59,832 bases of DNA from Eubacterium sp. (GCA_017634555.1 JAGBNF010000032.1:1-59832), one strand, 5' to 3'; positions 44,899-54,927 are shown, numbered from the stretch's first letter. Translations and numbers: made by a program. Notes: generated from the letters alone by a model not told the origin.

Positions 44899-45693
44899 TT
44901 ATTTATTCACAAAAGGAACAACCTTAAGCTTCTTTTCCTTATCCTTCTCAAGGAAGTTAGCCATAGCTGCCTTCTGATCCTCTGTCTCGAAGCAGTCACC
45001 GAAAAGCTTTTCTTCTATAACAATAGCGCTGTCCATATCTGCGTCAAGTCCGTCATTGATTGCCTTCTTGCAATTTCTTACAGCTATAGGTGCGTTTGCA
45101 GCAATGATAGAAGCAAGCTTCTTTGCCTGATCAAGCAGCTCTTCCTGAGGATAAACCGCATTTACAAGACCTATACGAAGTGCTTCCTCTGCCTTGATAT
45201 TTCTTGCAGTATAGATAAGCTGCTTAGCCATACCAACGCCGATGATTCTTGCAAGTCTCTGTGTACCGCCGAATCCCGGAGTAATTCCGAGACCAACTTC
45301 AGGCTGACCGAAGATTGCATTCTCTGAGCAGATTCTGATATCACAGCTCATTGAAATCTCGCATCCGCCACCAAGAGCGAATCCGTTTACTGCTGCAATA
45401 ACAGGAATTGGGAAAGTCTCGATAAATCTGAAGATATCATTACCCTTCTTACCGAAAGCCTCACCCTCTGCCTTTGAAAGTGATGACATCTCACCGATAT
45501 CAGCACCTGCAACGAATGACTTCTCACCTGCACCTGTAAGAACTACTGCTCTTACAGCATCTAAATCTATAGCCTTGAATGTTTCCTCAAGTTCTTCAAG
45601 GACCTGAGAATTAAGTGCATTAAGAGCCTTTGGACGATCGATAGTGACAACACCTACGAATCCGTCCTGCTCATACTTGATATATTCTGCCAT
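44899..45693 (-). CDS. crt: 3-hydroxybutyryl-CoA dehydratase (crotonase)
   Basis: 264 residues of the enoyl-CoA hydratase fold. The oxyanion hole regions SFVAGADIGEMSS and FALGGGCEISMSCD (with Glu), and the second Glu in GQPEVGLGITPGFGG, are visible. It dehydrates 3-hydroxybutyryl-CoA to crotonyl-CoA. It begins 10 nt after thl. Confidence 0.96.
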   Translation of the reverse strand: MAEYIKYEQDGFVGVVTIDRPKALNALNSQVLEELEETFKAIDLDAVRAVVLTGAGEKSFVAGADIGEMSSLSKAEGEAFGKKGNDIFRFIETFPIPVIAAVNGFALGGGCEISMSCDIRICSENAIFGQPEVGLGITPGFGGTQRLARIIGVGMAKQLIYTARNIKAEEALRIGLVNAVYPQEELLDQAKKLASIIAANAPIAVRNCKKAINDGLDADMDSAIVIEEKLFGDCFETEDQKAAMANFLEKDKEKKLKVVPFVNK

Positions 45694-45703
45694 TATGATC
45701 TCC

Positions 45704-46900
45704 TTAGTCTCTCTCTACGATGGTTGCACATCCCATACCACCACCGATACAAAGTGTTGCAAGACCCTTCTTGAGATCATTATCTTCCATCTCATGAAGA
45801 AGTGTAACGAGGATACGGCATCCTGATGCTCCAACTGGATGTCCGAGTGCGATAGCACCACCACGTGGGTTAAGCTGCTTATCAACATCGATTCCGAGAT
45901 CCTTACCAACTGCTACTGACTGAGCTGCGAATGCTTCATTAGCCTCGATTACATCGAAGTCCTCAATCTTGTAGCCTGTCTTAGCCATAACCTTCTTTGT
46001 AGCTGCTACAGGACCAACACCCATGATCTCCGGTGCAACACCTGCAAGTGCTCCGCCTACGAATGTAGCCATAGGCTTAACACCAAGCTCCTCAGCCTTC
46101 TCAGCTGACATAACAACGATTGCTGCAGCACCGTCGTTGATACCTGAAGCGTTACCTGCTGTTACATATCCATCAGGATTGATAGCTCTCATCTTTGAAA
46201 GGCCCTCAGCTGTGATACCTGCACGTGGGTTCTCATCTGTATCGAAAAGAACTGTCTCCTTCTTCTTCTTGATCTCTACAGGAACAATCTCTCTCTTGAA
46301 GAGACCTTCTGCCATAGCCTTCTCACACTTCTGCTGTGACTTAGCTGCGAACTCATCAAGTTCTTCTCTTGTAAGTCCCCACTGCTCAGCAACATTATCA
46401 GCTGTCTTGATCATATGATAATCATTGAATGCATCCCAAAGAGCATCCTTAACCATTGTATCAACAAGAGCGCCCTGACTGTTTGATGGCCATGTCATTC
46501 TATAACCGTAACGGCCGTTTGGAAGTGCAAATGGAGCCATTGACATGTTCTCCATACCACCTGCTACAACGATGTCAGCATCACCTGCCTGAATCATCTG
46601 TGCAGCCATATTAACTGCATTAAGTCCGGAACCGCATACTACGTTAATAGTTACAGCAGGACACTCAACAGGAAGACCTGCCTTGATTGCTGCCTGACGA
46701 GCAACGTTCTGTCCCTGTCCGGCCTGGATTACACAACCCATATAAACGTGATCAACCTGGTCTGCGGAAACACCAGCTCGTGTGAGCGCTTCCTTGATAA
46801 CGATTGCACCAAGATCAGCAACTGGAGTAGTGCTGAGTGATCCACCCATGGTTCCGATTGCTGTACGACATGCACCAGCTAATACGACTTTCTTTGCCAT
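45704..46900 (-). CDS. thl: Acetyl-CoA C-acetyltransferase (thiolase)
   Basis: 398 residues. The nucleophilic Cys in [14 protein letters not shown] (about 88-90), the His in [17 protein letters not shown] and the second Cys in [10 protein letters not shown] are the three thiolase signatures. It condenses two acetyl-CoA to acetoacetyl-CoA. It is the first gene of the butyrate operon, with GGAGG before the ATG, and a promoter with palindromic boxes upstream. Confidence 0.96.
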   Translation of the reverse strand: MAKKVVLAGACRTAIGTMGGSLSTTPVADLGAIVIKEALTRAGVSADQVDHVYMGCVIQAGQGQNVARQAAIKAGLPVECPAVTINVVCGSGLNAVNMAAQMIQAGDADIVVAGGMENMSMAPFALPNGRYGYRMTWPSNSQGALVDTMVKDALWDAFNDYHMIKTADNVAEQWGLTREELDEFAAKSQQKCEKAMAEGLFKREIVPVEIKKKKETVLFDTDENPRAGITAEGLSKMRAINPDGYVTAGNASGINDGAAAIVVMSAEKAEELGVKPMATFVGGALAGVAPEIMGVGPVAATKKVMAKTGYKIEDFDVIEANEAFAAQSVAVGKDLGIDVDKQLNPRGGAIALGHPVGASGCRILVTLLHEMEDNDLKKGLATLCIGGGMGCATIVERD

Positions 46901-46975
46901 TACATTTTACCTCCATATTCAATTACGAATTTAAATTTTTTATATTTTTGTTACTTTTACAAAAAGAACTTCTAA

Positions 46976-47030
46976 ATAATAGCATAAATACTGTGACTAC
47001 GCAACTAATCAAATTGACTATATTTAGTCA
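46976..47030 (-). promoter_or_regulatory. Butyrate operon promoter with TGACTA boxes
   Basis: TTGCGT (46999-47004), 17 nt, TATTAT (46976-46981) with TG at the extended -10 position. Upstream lies the palindrome TGACTA-TATT-TAGTCA (47015-47030), and a third copy GTGACTA (46993-46999) overlaps the -35 edge. The boxes look like an operator. They do not match the Rex consensus TTGTTAA...TTAACAA that I would expect for redox control. Confidence 0.6.
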
Positions 47031-47037
47031 CCTTCTA

Positions 47038-48057
47038 CTAATTATCGATGTCATTTTGACGTTTTTCTGCTTCCAGATATGAAATATACTTACCTGCCAT
47101 ACCTGTACCTGCCGCAAGAACATTAACAGGCTCTGCCGAAGGAATTACCTTTACACCGGTTCTTTCGGCTATCAGTCTCTCCATTCCATAGAGCTGACTG
47201 CCTCCTCCTGACAGCATTATTCCCTCTTCTACTATATCCCCAACCACATCAGGATCTGCTTTATCTATTATATAAAGAGCCCTGTCTGCTATCTGATTTG
47301 CAAGCTCCGACATAGCCTCAACTGTTTCATTTGATGAAAGCTCCACCTTGACCGGAAGCCCTGTCATTACATTTCTTCCCTTTATCTCATAGGTCACATC
47401 ATTTGCTCTTATCATTACCGCGCCGGCTTCTATCTTGGCATCCTCTGCCGAAAGATCCCCGAGCAGCACATTATATTTACGTCTTACATATCTCGACAGA
47501 GCCTCTGTGAAATCATCTCCTCCGAGTTTCATAGATTCACCTATAACAACATCTCCTGCGGAAATGATAGCGATTTCGGTCGTACCTCCGCCAATATCTA
47601 TGATCATATGCCCTGATGCTTCCATTACATCAACACCCGAGCCGATTGCCGCAGCAATAGGTGCAGTGATAAGCTGTCTTCCTCTTGCTCCAAGCTTCTC
47701 AGCAGCGGAAAGCACCGCATTTTTCTCAACCTCGGAGATATCCATAGGTATGGTCACGCAAATGTTCGGCCTTCCGAAAATTCTTCTTTTTCTGAGTGCA
47801 TTTTTTACAAATGCTTTGATCATTCTTTCGGCAAGTGAATACTGTGAGATAACGCCTCTTCTGATAGGAAGCTCAACCACAATACTTTCATCCGTCTTAC
47901 CTATCATCTTTTTCGCCTTGGTACCTACAGCAATAATCTTCCTGCTCTTCCGCTCATACGCTATTACAGCAGGTTGATTTATCACTATTCCTTTATCTCT
48001 CATATATATTGAAACCTTGGATGTTCCAAGATCCATACCTATATCAACTCTGTACAT
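47038..48057 (-). CDS. mreB: Divergent MreB-family actin homologue
   Basis: 339 residues. Actin-fold phosphate loops GMDLGTSKVSIYM and DIGGGTTEIAIIS, the region EKNAVLSAAEKLGARG, and the adenosine loop MLSGGGSQLYGMERLIAERTG. Several normally constant MreB/Mbl positions differ (LPIRRGVISQYS instead of the usual RPMKDGVIADY form), so it is probably a paralog rather than the housekeeping MreB. mreC/mreD are absent. The ATG at 48057 has GGGAG 6 nt upstream. It follows the giant coiled-coil gene across a terminator, so it may share regulation with it. The symbol is for the family; the exact paralog is unsure. Confidence 0.8.
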   Translation of the reverse strand: MYRVDIGMDLGTSKVSIYMRDKGIVINQPAVIAYERKSRKIIAVGTKAKKMIGKTDESIVVELPIRRGVISQYSLAERMIKAFVKNALRKRRIFGRPNICVTIPMDISEVEKNAVLSAAEKLGARGRQLITAPIAAAIGSGVDVMEASGHMIIDIGGGTTEIAIISAGDVVIGESMKLGGDDFTEALSRYVRRKYNVLLGDLSAEDAKIEAGAVMIRANDVTYEIKGRNVMTGLPVKVELSSNETVEAMSELANQIADRALYIIDKADPDVVGDIVEEGIMLSGGGSQLYGMERLIAERTGVKVIPSAEPVNVLAAGTGMAGKYISYLEAEKRQNDIDN

Positions 48058-48070
48058 CTGATACTCCCTT

Positions 48071-48106
48071 AAAAAACAGCCGATGCTCTTTGAAGCACCG
48101 GCTGTT
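48071..48106 (-). terminator. Terminator lying on top of the mreB ribosome site
   Basis: AACAGCCGATGC and GCACCGGCTGTT pair (12 bp with one wobble), followed on the minus strand by TTTTTT. The mreB ribosome site begins immediately after, and only 69 nt separate the two genes. Confidence 0.75.
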
Positions 48107-48125
48107 ATAATCATGCATTACTTTA

Positions 48126-51100
48126 TTATGCAAAGTCCTCAGCAAGAATTATCTTATCTTCTATGCCAGCCTTTTTCTCTCTCTCATCGCATCTTGCGAT
48201 TGTTTCATCAAGATTTGCAATAAGCCTGTCGAGATTTCCATCCTCCATAGCAAGGATAAGATTCTTTAACTTCTCGGCTACGTTATCACCTGAGAGATAT
48301 CCTCTCTGCATCATATAACCGATAGCGATGATGTTCATATCGTTTCTGTCTACCTTCTGCATTTCAATGAAATGTTCAAAGTCAGGACGAACTTCATTTA
48401 CACCATCGAAAAGTCTTGATATGGAATCGATCTCACCCGTAAGGATAATTACGAAATCAAACTTTTCATCATCTGACAGCTCAACGATTTCCTTAAGTTT
48501 TGCAGGAGCTATAAGACCGGCATTCTCTACTACAAGAGTTCCACCCTTAAGCTTTTCCATTGCAGGTCCGAGATTAACCTTATTAAGCGCCTGAGCCTTA
48601 ATCTTAGCTATCGTCTTCGACTTACAGATACCCATATCGTAAAAACTTCTTGCGAAGTCTTCACCAACACATACCGAACCAAATCCATGCTTACCAAGAA
48701 CAACGATATTTCTTGGATGATCTGCATTATTTGAAATAGTATTAAATGCTTCAACTATCTGATCATCAGCATCTTCGATACTGAGGTATTTCTCAAGATA
48801 ATATGCTGCAAGCGGAAGTCTTCCACCATCTGCTACAGATGTAAGATCAAGATTGATCTTATCTGCATCGGCAAGCTTCTGCTCTGCATTCTTCTTGGAC
48901 TTCTTAGCATCTTCAACTGCCTTCTCAGCTTCCTTGATCTTCTTCTCAAGTTCAGCTATCTCTTCAACATTAGCTGAACTTGCAGCTGCAGCTTCTTCTG
49001 CTGCTTTCTGCGCATCTGCGATTTCCTTCTCAGCACTCTTAACATCAGCATCCTTAGCCTTTAACTCTTCAGCAACCTTAGCCTTGTTGTCCTTAGCAGT
49101 CTGAACAGCCTTCTGAGCTTCATCCTTCTTAGAAGCAAGTGCATTTACAGCCTTAGCTATTGCAGCATCGATAAGTGCACTAAGTCCGTCTTCAGACTTC
49201 TTGATTGCAAGCTCTTCAGCTTTCTTCTTAGCACCTTCAAGAGCTGTAGCTCTTGTCTTTGCATCCTTCTCAGCTTCAGCATCAATATCAGCAAAACGCT
49301 TCTTGGATGACTCTTCAATCTTCTTAACTTCTTCTTCGCCGGCAGCCTTTGCCTTATCTACAGCAGCCTTTGCTGTCTCAACAAGCTTTGCGGCAGCCTT
49401 CTCTGCATTTCTGGCTTCATCAACCTTGCCTCTCGCTTCATTAACAAGCTTCTCTGCATCAGCCTTAGCCTTCTTTGCAGCCTCTTCATCTTTATTTACC
49501 TGCTCACGAGCAGCTTTTGCTTCAGCAACTGCCTTCTGAGCATCAGCAAGTGCCTTTTCTGCATCTGCAACGACCTTATCAGCACCGGCCTTTTTATCTG
49601 CAAAGCCCTTGATCTGAGCTTCTGCAGCCTTAACCTTTTCATGTTCTGCTGTAACATTTGCCTCTGCCTTCTTTACATCTGCAGCAGCGGCATCAGCCTT
49701 CTTCTGAAGATCAGTAACAGCATTCTTTGCTTCTTCTTCCTTTGCTTGAGCAGCCTTTGATGCTTCAGCCTTTTTAGCCTCGATATCCTTCTTTGCATCT
49801 TCCTTAGCCTTAGCAAACTTTTCATCAGAAGCCTTTGCAGCATCAGCAGCTTCCTTTTCAACCTCAGCGATTGCGGCCTTAACTGCTTCCTGCTTAGCCT
49901 TGTCAGCCTCAACCTTTGCTTCCTTAAGTGCTGTAGCTCTTGCCTCTTCTTCTTCCTTCTGAACCTGAGCAACCTTTTCATTAGCTGCTTCTATAGCAGA
50001 ATCAGAATCAACAAGCCTCTTAGCTGCAGCGATTCTTGCTTCCTCAGCATTTATAAGCTTCATCTTGAGGGCTGCAGGAACATCTTTAACTTCAACCTTC
50101 TGACCTTTTGCAGCTTCAGCCTTTTTCTTAGCATCTTCAACTGCCTTCTTAACCTGATCAAGTCTTTCTTCTGCAACCTTTATATCAGCATCAGCAGTTT
50201 CAATTTCCTTCTTTGCATTCTGCTTAGCATTTTCCTTCTGCTCAGCAATCGCATCCATTCTGGCCTTTTCAGCCGCTTTCTTTCTTTCTTCTTCTATAGC
50301 CTTACGCTTAGCTGAATCGGCAGCCTTTCTCTTTGCAGCCTCTTCCGCTCTCTTCTTAGCGAGTTCTTCAGCCTTTCTCTTAGCTTCAGATTCAGCTGCT
50401 CTCTTCTTAGCAAGCTCTTCAGCCTTCTTCTTAGCCTCTTCCTCTGCAGCCTTGCGCTCTGCGGCAGCCTTTGCAGCCTCATCGGCTCTCTTCTTCTCTT
50501 CGGCCTCTTCGCTGGCCTTCTCATCTGCCTTACGCTTATCTTCCTCGGCCTTTCTTCTTGCAGCAGCCTTCTGCTTTGCTGCAGCAATTCTGTCAAGCTC
50601 TTCGTCAGCCCTCTTCATACCGGCTGTCGAACGCTTCTTACCCACCTTGGAATCATCCTGAGCTTCTTCAGGCTTTTCCTTAGCCTTACGAGCCTCTTCC
50701 TCAGCCTTTTCCTTCTTATCATCTGCAGCAGTCTTTTCTGCAATAGTTTTAGCCTGTGCAGCAAATGATGAATCGTCTTCATCATCTATATCATACATAG
50801 ACGCAGAATCAGGCGCTCCGCCCGCTCTGTTAGGAATGATGCTATCGATATCATCAGGACCCTTCTTAGCATCTTCAGGTCTGTCACTTGATACCCAGCC
50901 TGCATCATCCGCATTTACAACAGTTCCGTCGGAACTGAAGGACAGCTTTCCGTCCTTGTTGTCAACAACCTTACCCTTACCATCACCGAAATCAAGGCCA
51001 AGTCCACCTGTAGGAATTGTACCGAGACCTCCTTTGAGTCCACCGTTAAGTCCTCCTGTAGGTTCTGGAATAGAATTAAGGCCGCCGCCCTTCTTAGCGC

Positions 51101-51467
51101 TGCCTAATCCATCCCTCATATCGGAGGTAAGCACGGTAGTCTTGTCATCTGCACCTTCCTCAATATTTGAGCCAGGGCCCTTAAGGACTTCAGTATCGGA
51201 ATCAGCTGCTTTTCTTTCCAGCTCATCTAAATCAATGCCAAGTTCCTCGGCACGCTTTTTCCTCTTCTTCTCCTGTATTTTAGCAAGCTCCTCAGGAGTA
51301 AGAGTCTTATACTTTTTCTGACCCTCTGATTCCTTCTTTGGCTTACTCTTGCCGGCAAATGCCATTGCCTCCTGCTCTCTCTGCAGTTTAGCAGCTTTTT
51401 CTGCACGTTCCTTCTCAACCTGTGCACGCACAGCCGCAATTAGGGCTTCTCTTTGGTCTACAGCCAC
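48126..51467 (-). CDS. Giant coiled-coil protein with degenerate AAA (CbxX/SpoVK-like) C-terminus
   Basis: 1113 residues. About 1-230: charged, Gly/Asp-rich and partly disordered. About 240-870: nearly uninterrupted Ala/Glu/Lys coiled coil. About 880-1113: a globular domain patterned like CbxX/CfqX/SpoVK ATPases, with VVLGKHGFGS in place of Walker A (Lys-Thr replaced by Ser-Val) and KGGTLVVENAG in place of Walker B, then FVIILTGEIDSISRLFDG and RPDFEHFIEM where relatives have AGYPDEMERFL and SRFPHVIEF. Probably cannot hydrolyse ATP. The start is GTG with AAGGAGG 9 nt upstream. Last of three large unknown genes before mreB. Function unknown; a scaffold is inference. Confidence 0.8.
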   Translation of the reverse strand: MAVDQREALIAAVRAQVEKERAEKAAKLQREQEAMAFAGKSKPKKESEGQKKYKTLTPEELAKIQEKKRKKRAEELGIDLDELERKAADSDTEVLKGPGSNIEEGADDKTTVLTSDMRDGLGSAKKGGGLNSIPEPTGGLNGGLKGGLGTIPTGGLGLDFGDGKGKVVDNKDGKLSFSSDGTVVNADDAGWVSSDRPEDAKKGPDDIDSIIPNRAGGAPDSASMYDIDDEDDSSFAAQAKTIAEKTAADDKKEKAEEEARKAKEKPEEAQDDSKVGKKRSTAGMKRADEELDRIAAAKQKAAARRKAEEDKRKADEKASEEAEEKKRADEAAKAAAERKAAEEEAKKKAEELAKKRAAESEAKRKAEELAKKRAEEAAKRKAADSAKRKAIEEERKKAAEKARMDAIAEQKENAKQNAKKEIETADADIKVAEERLDQVKKAVEDAKKKAEAAKGQKVEVKDVPAALKMKLINAEEARIAAAKRLVDSDSAIEAANEKVAQVQKEEEEARATALKEAKVEADKAKQEAVKAAIAEVEKEAADAAKASDEKFAKAKEDAKKDIEAKKAEASKAAQAKEEEAKNAVTDLQKKADAAAADVKKAEANVTAEHEKVKAAEAQIKGFADKKAGADKVVADAEKALADAQKAVAEAKAAREQVNKDEEAAKKAKADAEKLVNEARGKVDEARNAEKAAAKLVETAKAAVDKAKAAGEEEVKKIEESSKKRFADIDAEAEKDAKTRATALEGAKKKAEELAIKKSEDGLSALIDAAIAKAVNALASKKDEAQKAVQTAKDNKAKVAEELKAKDADVKSAEKEIADAQKAAEEAAAASSANVEEIAELEKKIKEAEKAVEDAKKSKKNAEQKLADADKINLDLTSVADGGRLPLAAYYLEKYLSIEDADDQIVEAFNTISNNADHPRNIVVLGKHGFGSVCVGEDFARSFYDMGICKSKTIAKIKAQALNKVNLGPAMEKLKGGTLVVENAGLIAPAKLKEIVELSDDEKFDFVIILTGEIDSISRLFDGVNEVRPDFEHFIEMQKVDRNDMNIIAIGYMMQRGYLSGDNVAEKLKNLILAMEDGNLDRLIANLDETIARCDEREKKAGIEDKIILAEDFA

Positions 51468-51525
51468 TGCTAAGTACCTCCTTTAATACATTACTCTTTT
51501 ATTCTGATATATCTAATCATTTCCC

Positions 51526-54500
51526 CTAGATATCTATACCCAATGATGCAAGCAGCTCTTGTGCTTCACGCATCTTTTCATCTTCAGCCTTAAGTTTTGC
51601 ATCAAGCTCGGACTGCTTCTCGTTTACAATATCATCGAACTTATTTTCGATTTCAAAGTCATTCCTTACTGTAGGGAAGAGATCCGTCTTGAATTCAGGG
51701 AACTCAAATCTCGGTTTAACCATAAGATATGCAGGTTCAGGTTCACCTTCATATACAACTTCCGGTTCAACTTCAGGCTTTATAACATTCTCATCAACAA
51801 CCTCAACCTCCGGTTCGACAGTCTCTTCAACTTCGGTATCTTCAACCTCAGCCTCCGATTCGAATACAGGCTCGAATCCGGCATCTATCGTCGTATCAAA
51901 TTCATTTTCTGTATCAAATGTATCCTCAACCTCTGCTTCTGATTCGAACTCTGCTTCAAAGCCGGTATCAATACTTGCCTCAACTTCAGGTTCTTTCCTT
52001 GCTTCAATCTCAGATTCTTTCTCAGCTTCAAATTCAGGTTCTGATCTGAATTCTATCTTAGGCTCCGAATCAAACGAAGGCTTAGATTCTGATTTAAATT
52101 CTATCTTTGACTCAGTATCACGTCTTGCAGCTGAACCATATGCCCCCTGCAGTCCCGGTCCGAATACTGATTCTGTTCCGGTTCCGGATCCGAATACTGA
52201 CGTTCCCGATCCGTATGAATTCTTAAGTCCATATTTGATGGTAGTCTTAACCTCAGGTTCCTTTTCAGGTTCCGGTTCAGACTTCGTCTCAGGTTCCGGT
52301 TCCTTCTTCGAATTAAGAACCGCCTGCAGCTTCTGAGTAAACTCAAGCTCTGGATCAAATCCGTTTATAGTACTGAATTCAGGACTATTTATCTTTCCGG
52401 AGAAGAAATCTTCAACCTCTGTCTCATCGTCAGCCTCAGTTTCTGCTTCAGACTCAGCTTCCACTTCTACTTCAGTCTCAGATTTGATTTCCGTCTCAAA
52501 CTCGGATACATTTTCTGACGCAGGCTCTGTTTCAAATTCAGATACAGTTTCTGTATCAGAAACAGAATTATATTCAGCAACAATTTCAGGTTCTGACGTT
52601 ATTTCAGGTTCCTTCTCATTTTCGAAATCCGGAACCGAATCAATCTCTGCAGTAAATGCAGACTCGGAATCTAAATCGTTGTCCGCGTTGTCAAATGCTT
52701 CAACCTCATTATCATTTTCATCCGAAATCTGACTTTCAAGTTCTTTTCCAAACAGCGAAGCATAATCAAATCCGGAACTAAGTGTCGGCTCATCATCTGC
52801 TTCTTCAGCTTCTCCGGTATCTTCATATTCAGCCTTAAAATCATCTGTAATTTCAGGGCCGATAAATGCATCTTCCTCTGAAATATATGATTTTACAGGT
52901 TCTTCTATCATTTCCGTCTCATATGATTCTTCAGACTCTACTACTGTTTCAGCTTCTGTCTCATATGATTCTTCAGGCTCTGCAGACTCGGTATTCACCT
53001 CCGCCTCAGTTTCATATGCTTCTTCGGTCTCTTCAGGCTCTGCGAACTCTTCAGCATCCTCATTGCTTCCTGCTTCAGAACCAACCTCATAGAACGGCTC
53101 ATCAAGATGATCGAACTTTGTTCTGTCTTCAATCTGAGGATTTAGCACCTTCTCGATTGCAGCAGCAAGCTCTTCATCTGTCATTGATGCAAGTTCTGTA
53201 TCGGAAAGTGAAGCTATATACTGCTTTGTAACTGATATATACTCCTCATCGATATCGGAATAATCATAATCATCATAATCGAAGTCGTCTTCATCCTCCT
53301 CAGCTTCGGCTGCAAATTCTTCCTCAGCTTCTGGAGCAAGCTCTTCTTCAGTGTCATAAGCAGCTTTCTCTTCGGATTCAAGAACAATATCATCTTCAGG
53401 TTCTGTTTCAGTCGAACCGTAGGATGCCTTTTCTTCCTCTTCCTCCTGCTTAAGGCTTTCCTTCGTCTTTCTGAAGTCAAGCTCTGCATTCTGCTTATAT
53501 CTCTCGAGCTCCTTATATGCACTTATACTATCGAAAGGATTCTCGAAAGCTTCCTCTTCTTCTTTATCAAGATCATATATAGATTCTGATTCCGGTGCGA
53601 ATCCGTCATCAAAATCGTATGATATAAATTCTTTCTCAGGCTTAATCTCCTTCATATCCGCCTTAGTAGTACCTGTAGATCGAATATTGTTGAAGATACC
53701 CTTAACAAATCCTGCAGCTCCGGTTGATTCAGATACTGACTCTTCCTTCTCGGCCACAGCATCTTCCTTCTTTGCTTCCTCTGAAACGCCTTCGGTTGCG
53801 GCTGCTGTATTTATATCGGCTTCGCCCACAGTCTCAACTGTTTCAGATGCAGCATTTACGCCTTCTGCAGTTTCTGCAGCAACAGCCTGCTCGGCAGCTC
53901 CTTCAGTTACTGTTCCGGCTGCTGTTTCACTTACCTGTACAGCCGCTGCAGCTTCTTCTGTCTCAGCCTTAACTTCTTCAGTCTTAGGCCGTGTCTTGCC
54001 CTTCAGGAATCTCTTCCTGATAAACGACTTAAGTCTCTTTTCGACTGCCGCATTTAACTGAACTTCTCCTTCTGAAGCGCCGTCTTCGGATACGATCACA
54101 TTTCCATCTGCATCAAGCTCAGATTCAGCTGATCCATCCTTGTTTTTCTTTATCTTGTTCAGGAACTTGGAACCTGTCTTAACGTCATCATACATCTCAG
54201 TTATGACTGCGTCCTGGCTCTGAGGATTACGTCTCAGATAATCAGCCTTCAGAACTTCCTCTTCCTGTGCTCTAATACTTTCTTCTTCCGGATCTTTATC
54301 CGCAGATTCTTCCTTCGGATAAATGTAAAAATATACTTCAGCCTTTTCTCTTCCATCAAGTATATCTACTATCGTCTGAGTATAATAACCATCTTTGAAG
54401 GTTGCCAGATAATCCGAACTTAATATCTCATACTCATCCTTCTTATCCATCAGATAAAGAATGAGGAATAATTCGAAGCTCCAATTCTCATCAAGCTGAT

Positions 54501-54915
54501 CTCTGAATCCCGGATACAGCATATCGTGAAGTACGCTAAGCTCTGCCCGAGCCGCCTTCTTCATGATATAGCTTCCCTCTGAAAACTCACCGGAAAGACC
54601 TGTGATGTTAGCTTCATATTCCTCATAATATCTTTCAGCGAGACTCTTAAAACCTCTCTTAAGATAAAAATTCATGATTGAAAAAATGATCCTGTTGGCA
54701 ACCGGCGCCATGGAATGTGCCTTGACATAAAGCTGTCTTGCCTCCTTGAGCCTGCCCACATTTTCATAAATCTCTGCACACGAACGTAAAAACTGAGGAT
54801 TAAGCGATCTTTCAAGGTTCTGGGAGTCAAGTATATCTACAGCGAGATTATACTCATGCCTCTCAGCCATCTGCTTAATCTTATTAACGTTTGCCATGCT
54901 AAGTCCGGAACTCAA
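51526..54915 (-). CDS. Giant acidic protein with helical-repeat N-terminus
   Basis: 1129 residues. About 1-210 is helical and TPR-like (EARQLYVKAHSMAPVANRI, GFKSLAERYYEEYEANI). The rest is dominated by Glu, Ser and Asp with long low-complexity stretches (about 290-1070), and a short conserved-looking C-terminal helix (FDDIVNEKQSELDAKLKAED) ends the protein. The start is TTG at 54915 (GAGG 9 nt upstream) or ATG at 54897 with a weak site; the first is given but not settled. No membrane segment. It sits 12 nt after the YbjQ-zinc protein and 58 nt before the coiled-coil gene, so the three are probably one operon. Function unknown. Confidence 0.75.
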   Translation of the reverse strand: MSSGLSMANVNKIKQMAERHEYNLAVDILDSQNLERSLNPQFLRSCAEIYENVGRLKEARQLYVKAHSMAPVANRIIFSIMNFYLKRGFKSLAERYYEEYEANITGLSGEFSEGSYIMKKAARAELSVLHDMLYPGFRDQLDENWSFELFLILYLMDKKDEYEILSSDYLATFKDGYYTQTIVDILDGREKAEVYFYIYPKEESADKDPEEESIRAQEEEVLKADYLRRNPQSQDAVITEMYDDVKTGSKFLNKIKKNKDGSAESELDADGNVIVSEDGASEGEVQLNAAVEKRLKSFIRKRFLKGKTRPKTEEVKAETEEAAAAVQVSETAAGTVTEGAAEQAVAAETAEGVNAASETVETVGEADINTAAATEGVSEEAKKEDAVAEKEESVSESTGAAGFVKGIFNNIRSTGTTKADMKEIKPEKEFISYDFDDGFAPESESIYDLDKEEEEAFENPFDSISAYKELERYKQNAELDFRKTKESLKQEEEEEKASYGSTETEPEDDIVLESEEKAAYDTEEELAPEAEEEFAAEAEEDEDDFDYDDYDYSDIDEEYISVTKQYIASLSDTELASMTDEELAAAIEKVLNPQIEDRTKFDHLDEPFYEVGSEAGSNEDAEEFAEPEETEEAYETEAEVNTESAEPEESYETEAETVVESEESYETEMIEEPVKSYISEEDAFIGPEITDDFKAEYEDTGEAEEADDEPTLSSGFDYASLFGKELESQISDENDNEVEAFDNADNDLDSESAFTAEIDSVPDFENEKEPEITSEPEIVAEYNSVSDTETVSEFETEPASENVSEFETEIKSETEVEVEAESEAETEADDETEVEDFFSGKINSPEFSTINGFDPELEFTQKLQAVLNSKKEPEPETKSEPEPEKEPEVKTTIKYGLKNSYGSGTSVFGSGTGTESVFGPGLQGAYGSAARRDTESKIEFKSESKPSFDSEPKIEFRSEPEFEAEKESEIEARKEPEVEASIDTGFEAEFESEAEVEDTFDTENEFDTTIDAGFEPVFESEAEVEDTEVEETVEPEVEVVDENVIKPEVEPEVVYEGEPEPAYLMVKPRFEFPEFKTDLFPTVRNDFEIENKFDDIVNEKQSELDAKLKAEDEKMREAQELLASLGIDI

Positions 54916-54927
54916 AACTTTTAACCT

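Noticed and set aside
46976-47030. Rex (redox) operator before thl
   Set aside because: The palindrome half-site is TGACTA, not TTGTTAA, so Rex binding cannot be claimed.
50294-50596. Arg/Leu-rich minus-strand frame inside the coiled-coil gene
   Set aside because: A frame-shifted shadow of the Ala/Glu/Lys repeats; composition is an artefact of that bias.
52484-52732. Ser-rich frame on the plus strand inside the acidic giant gene
   Set aside because: It mirrors the Glu/Ser codon repeats of the real gene; no ribosome site and no independent pattern.
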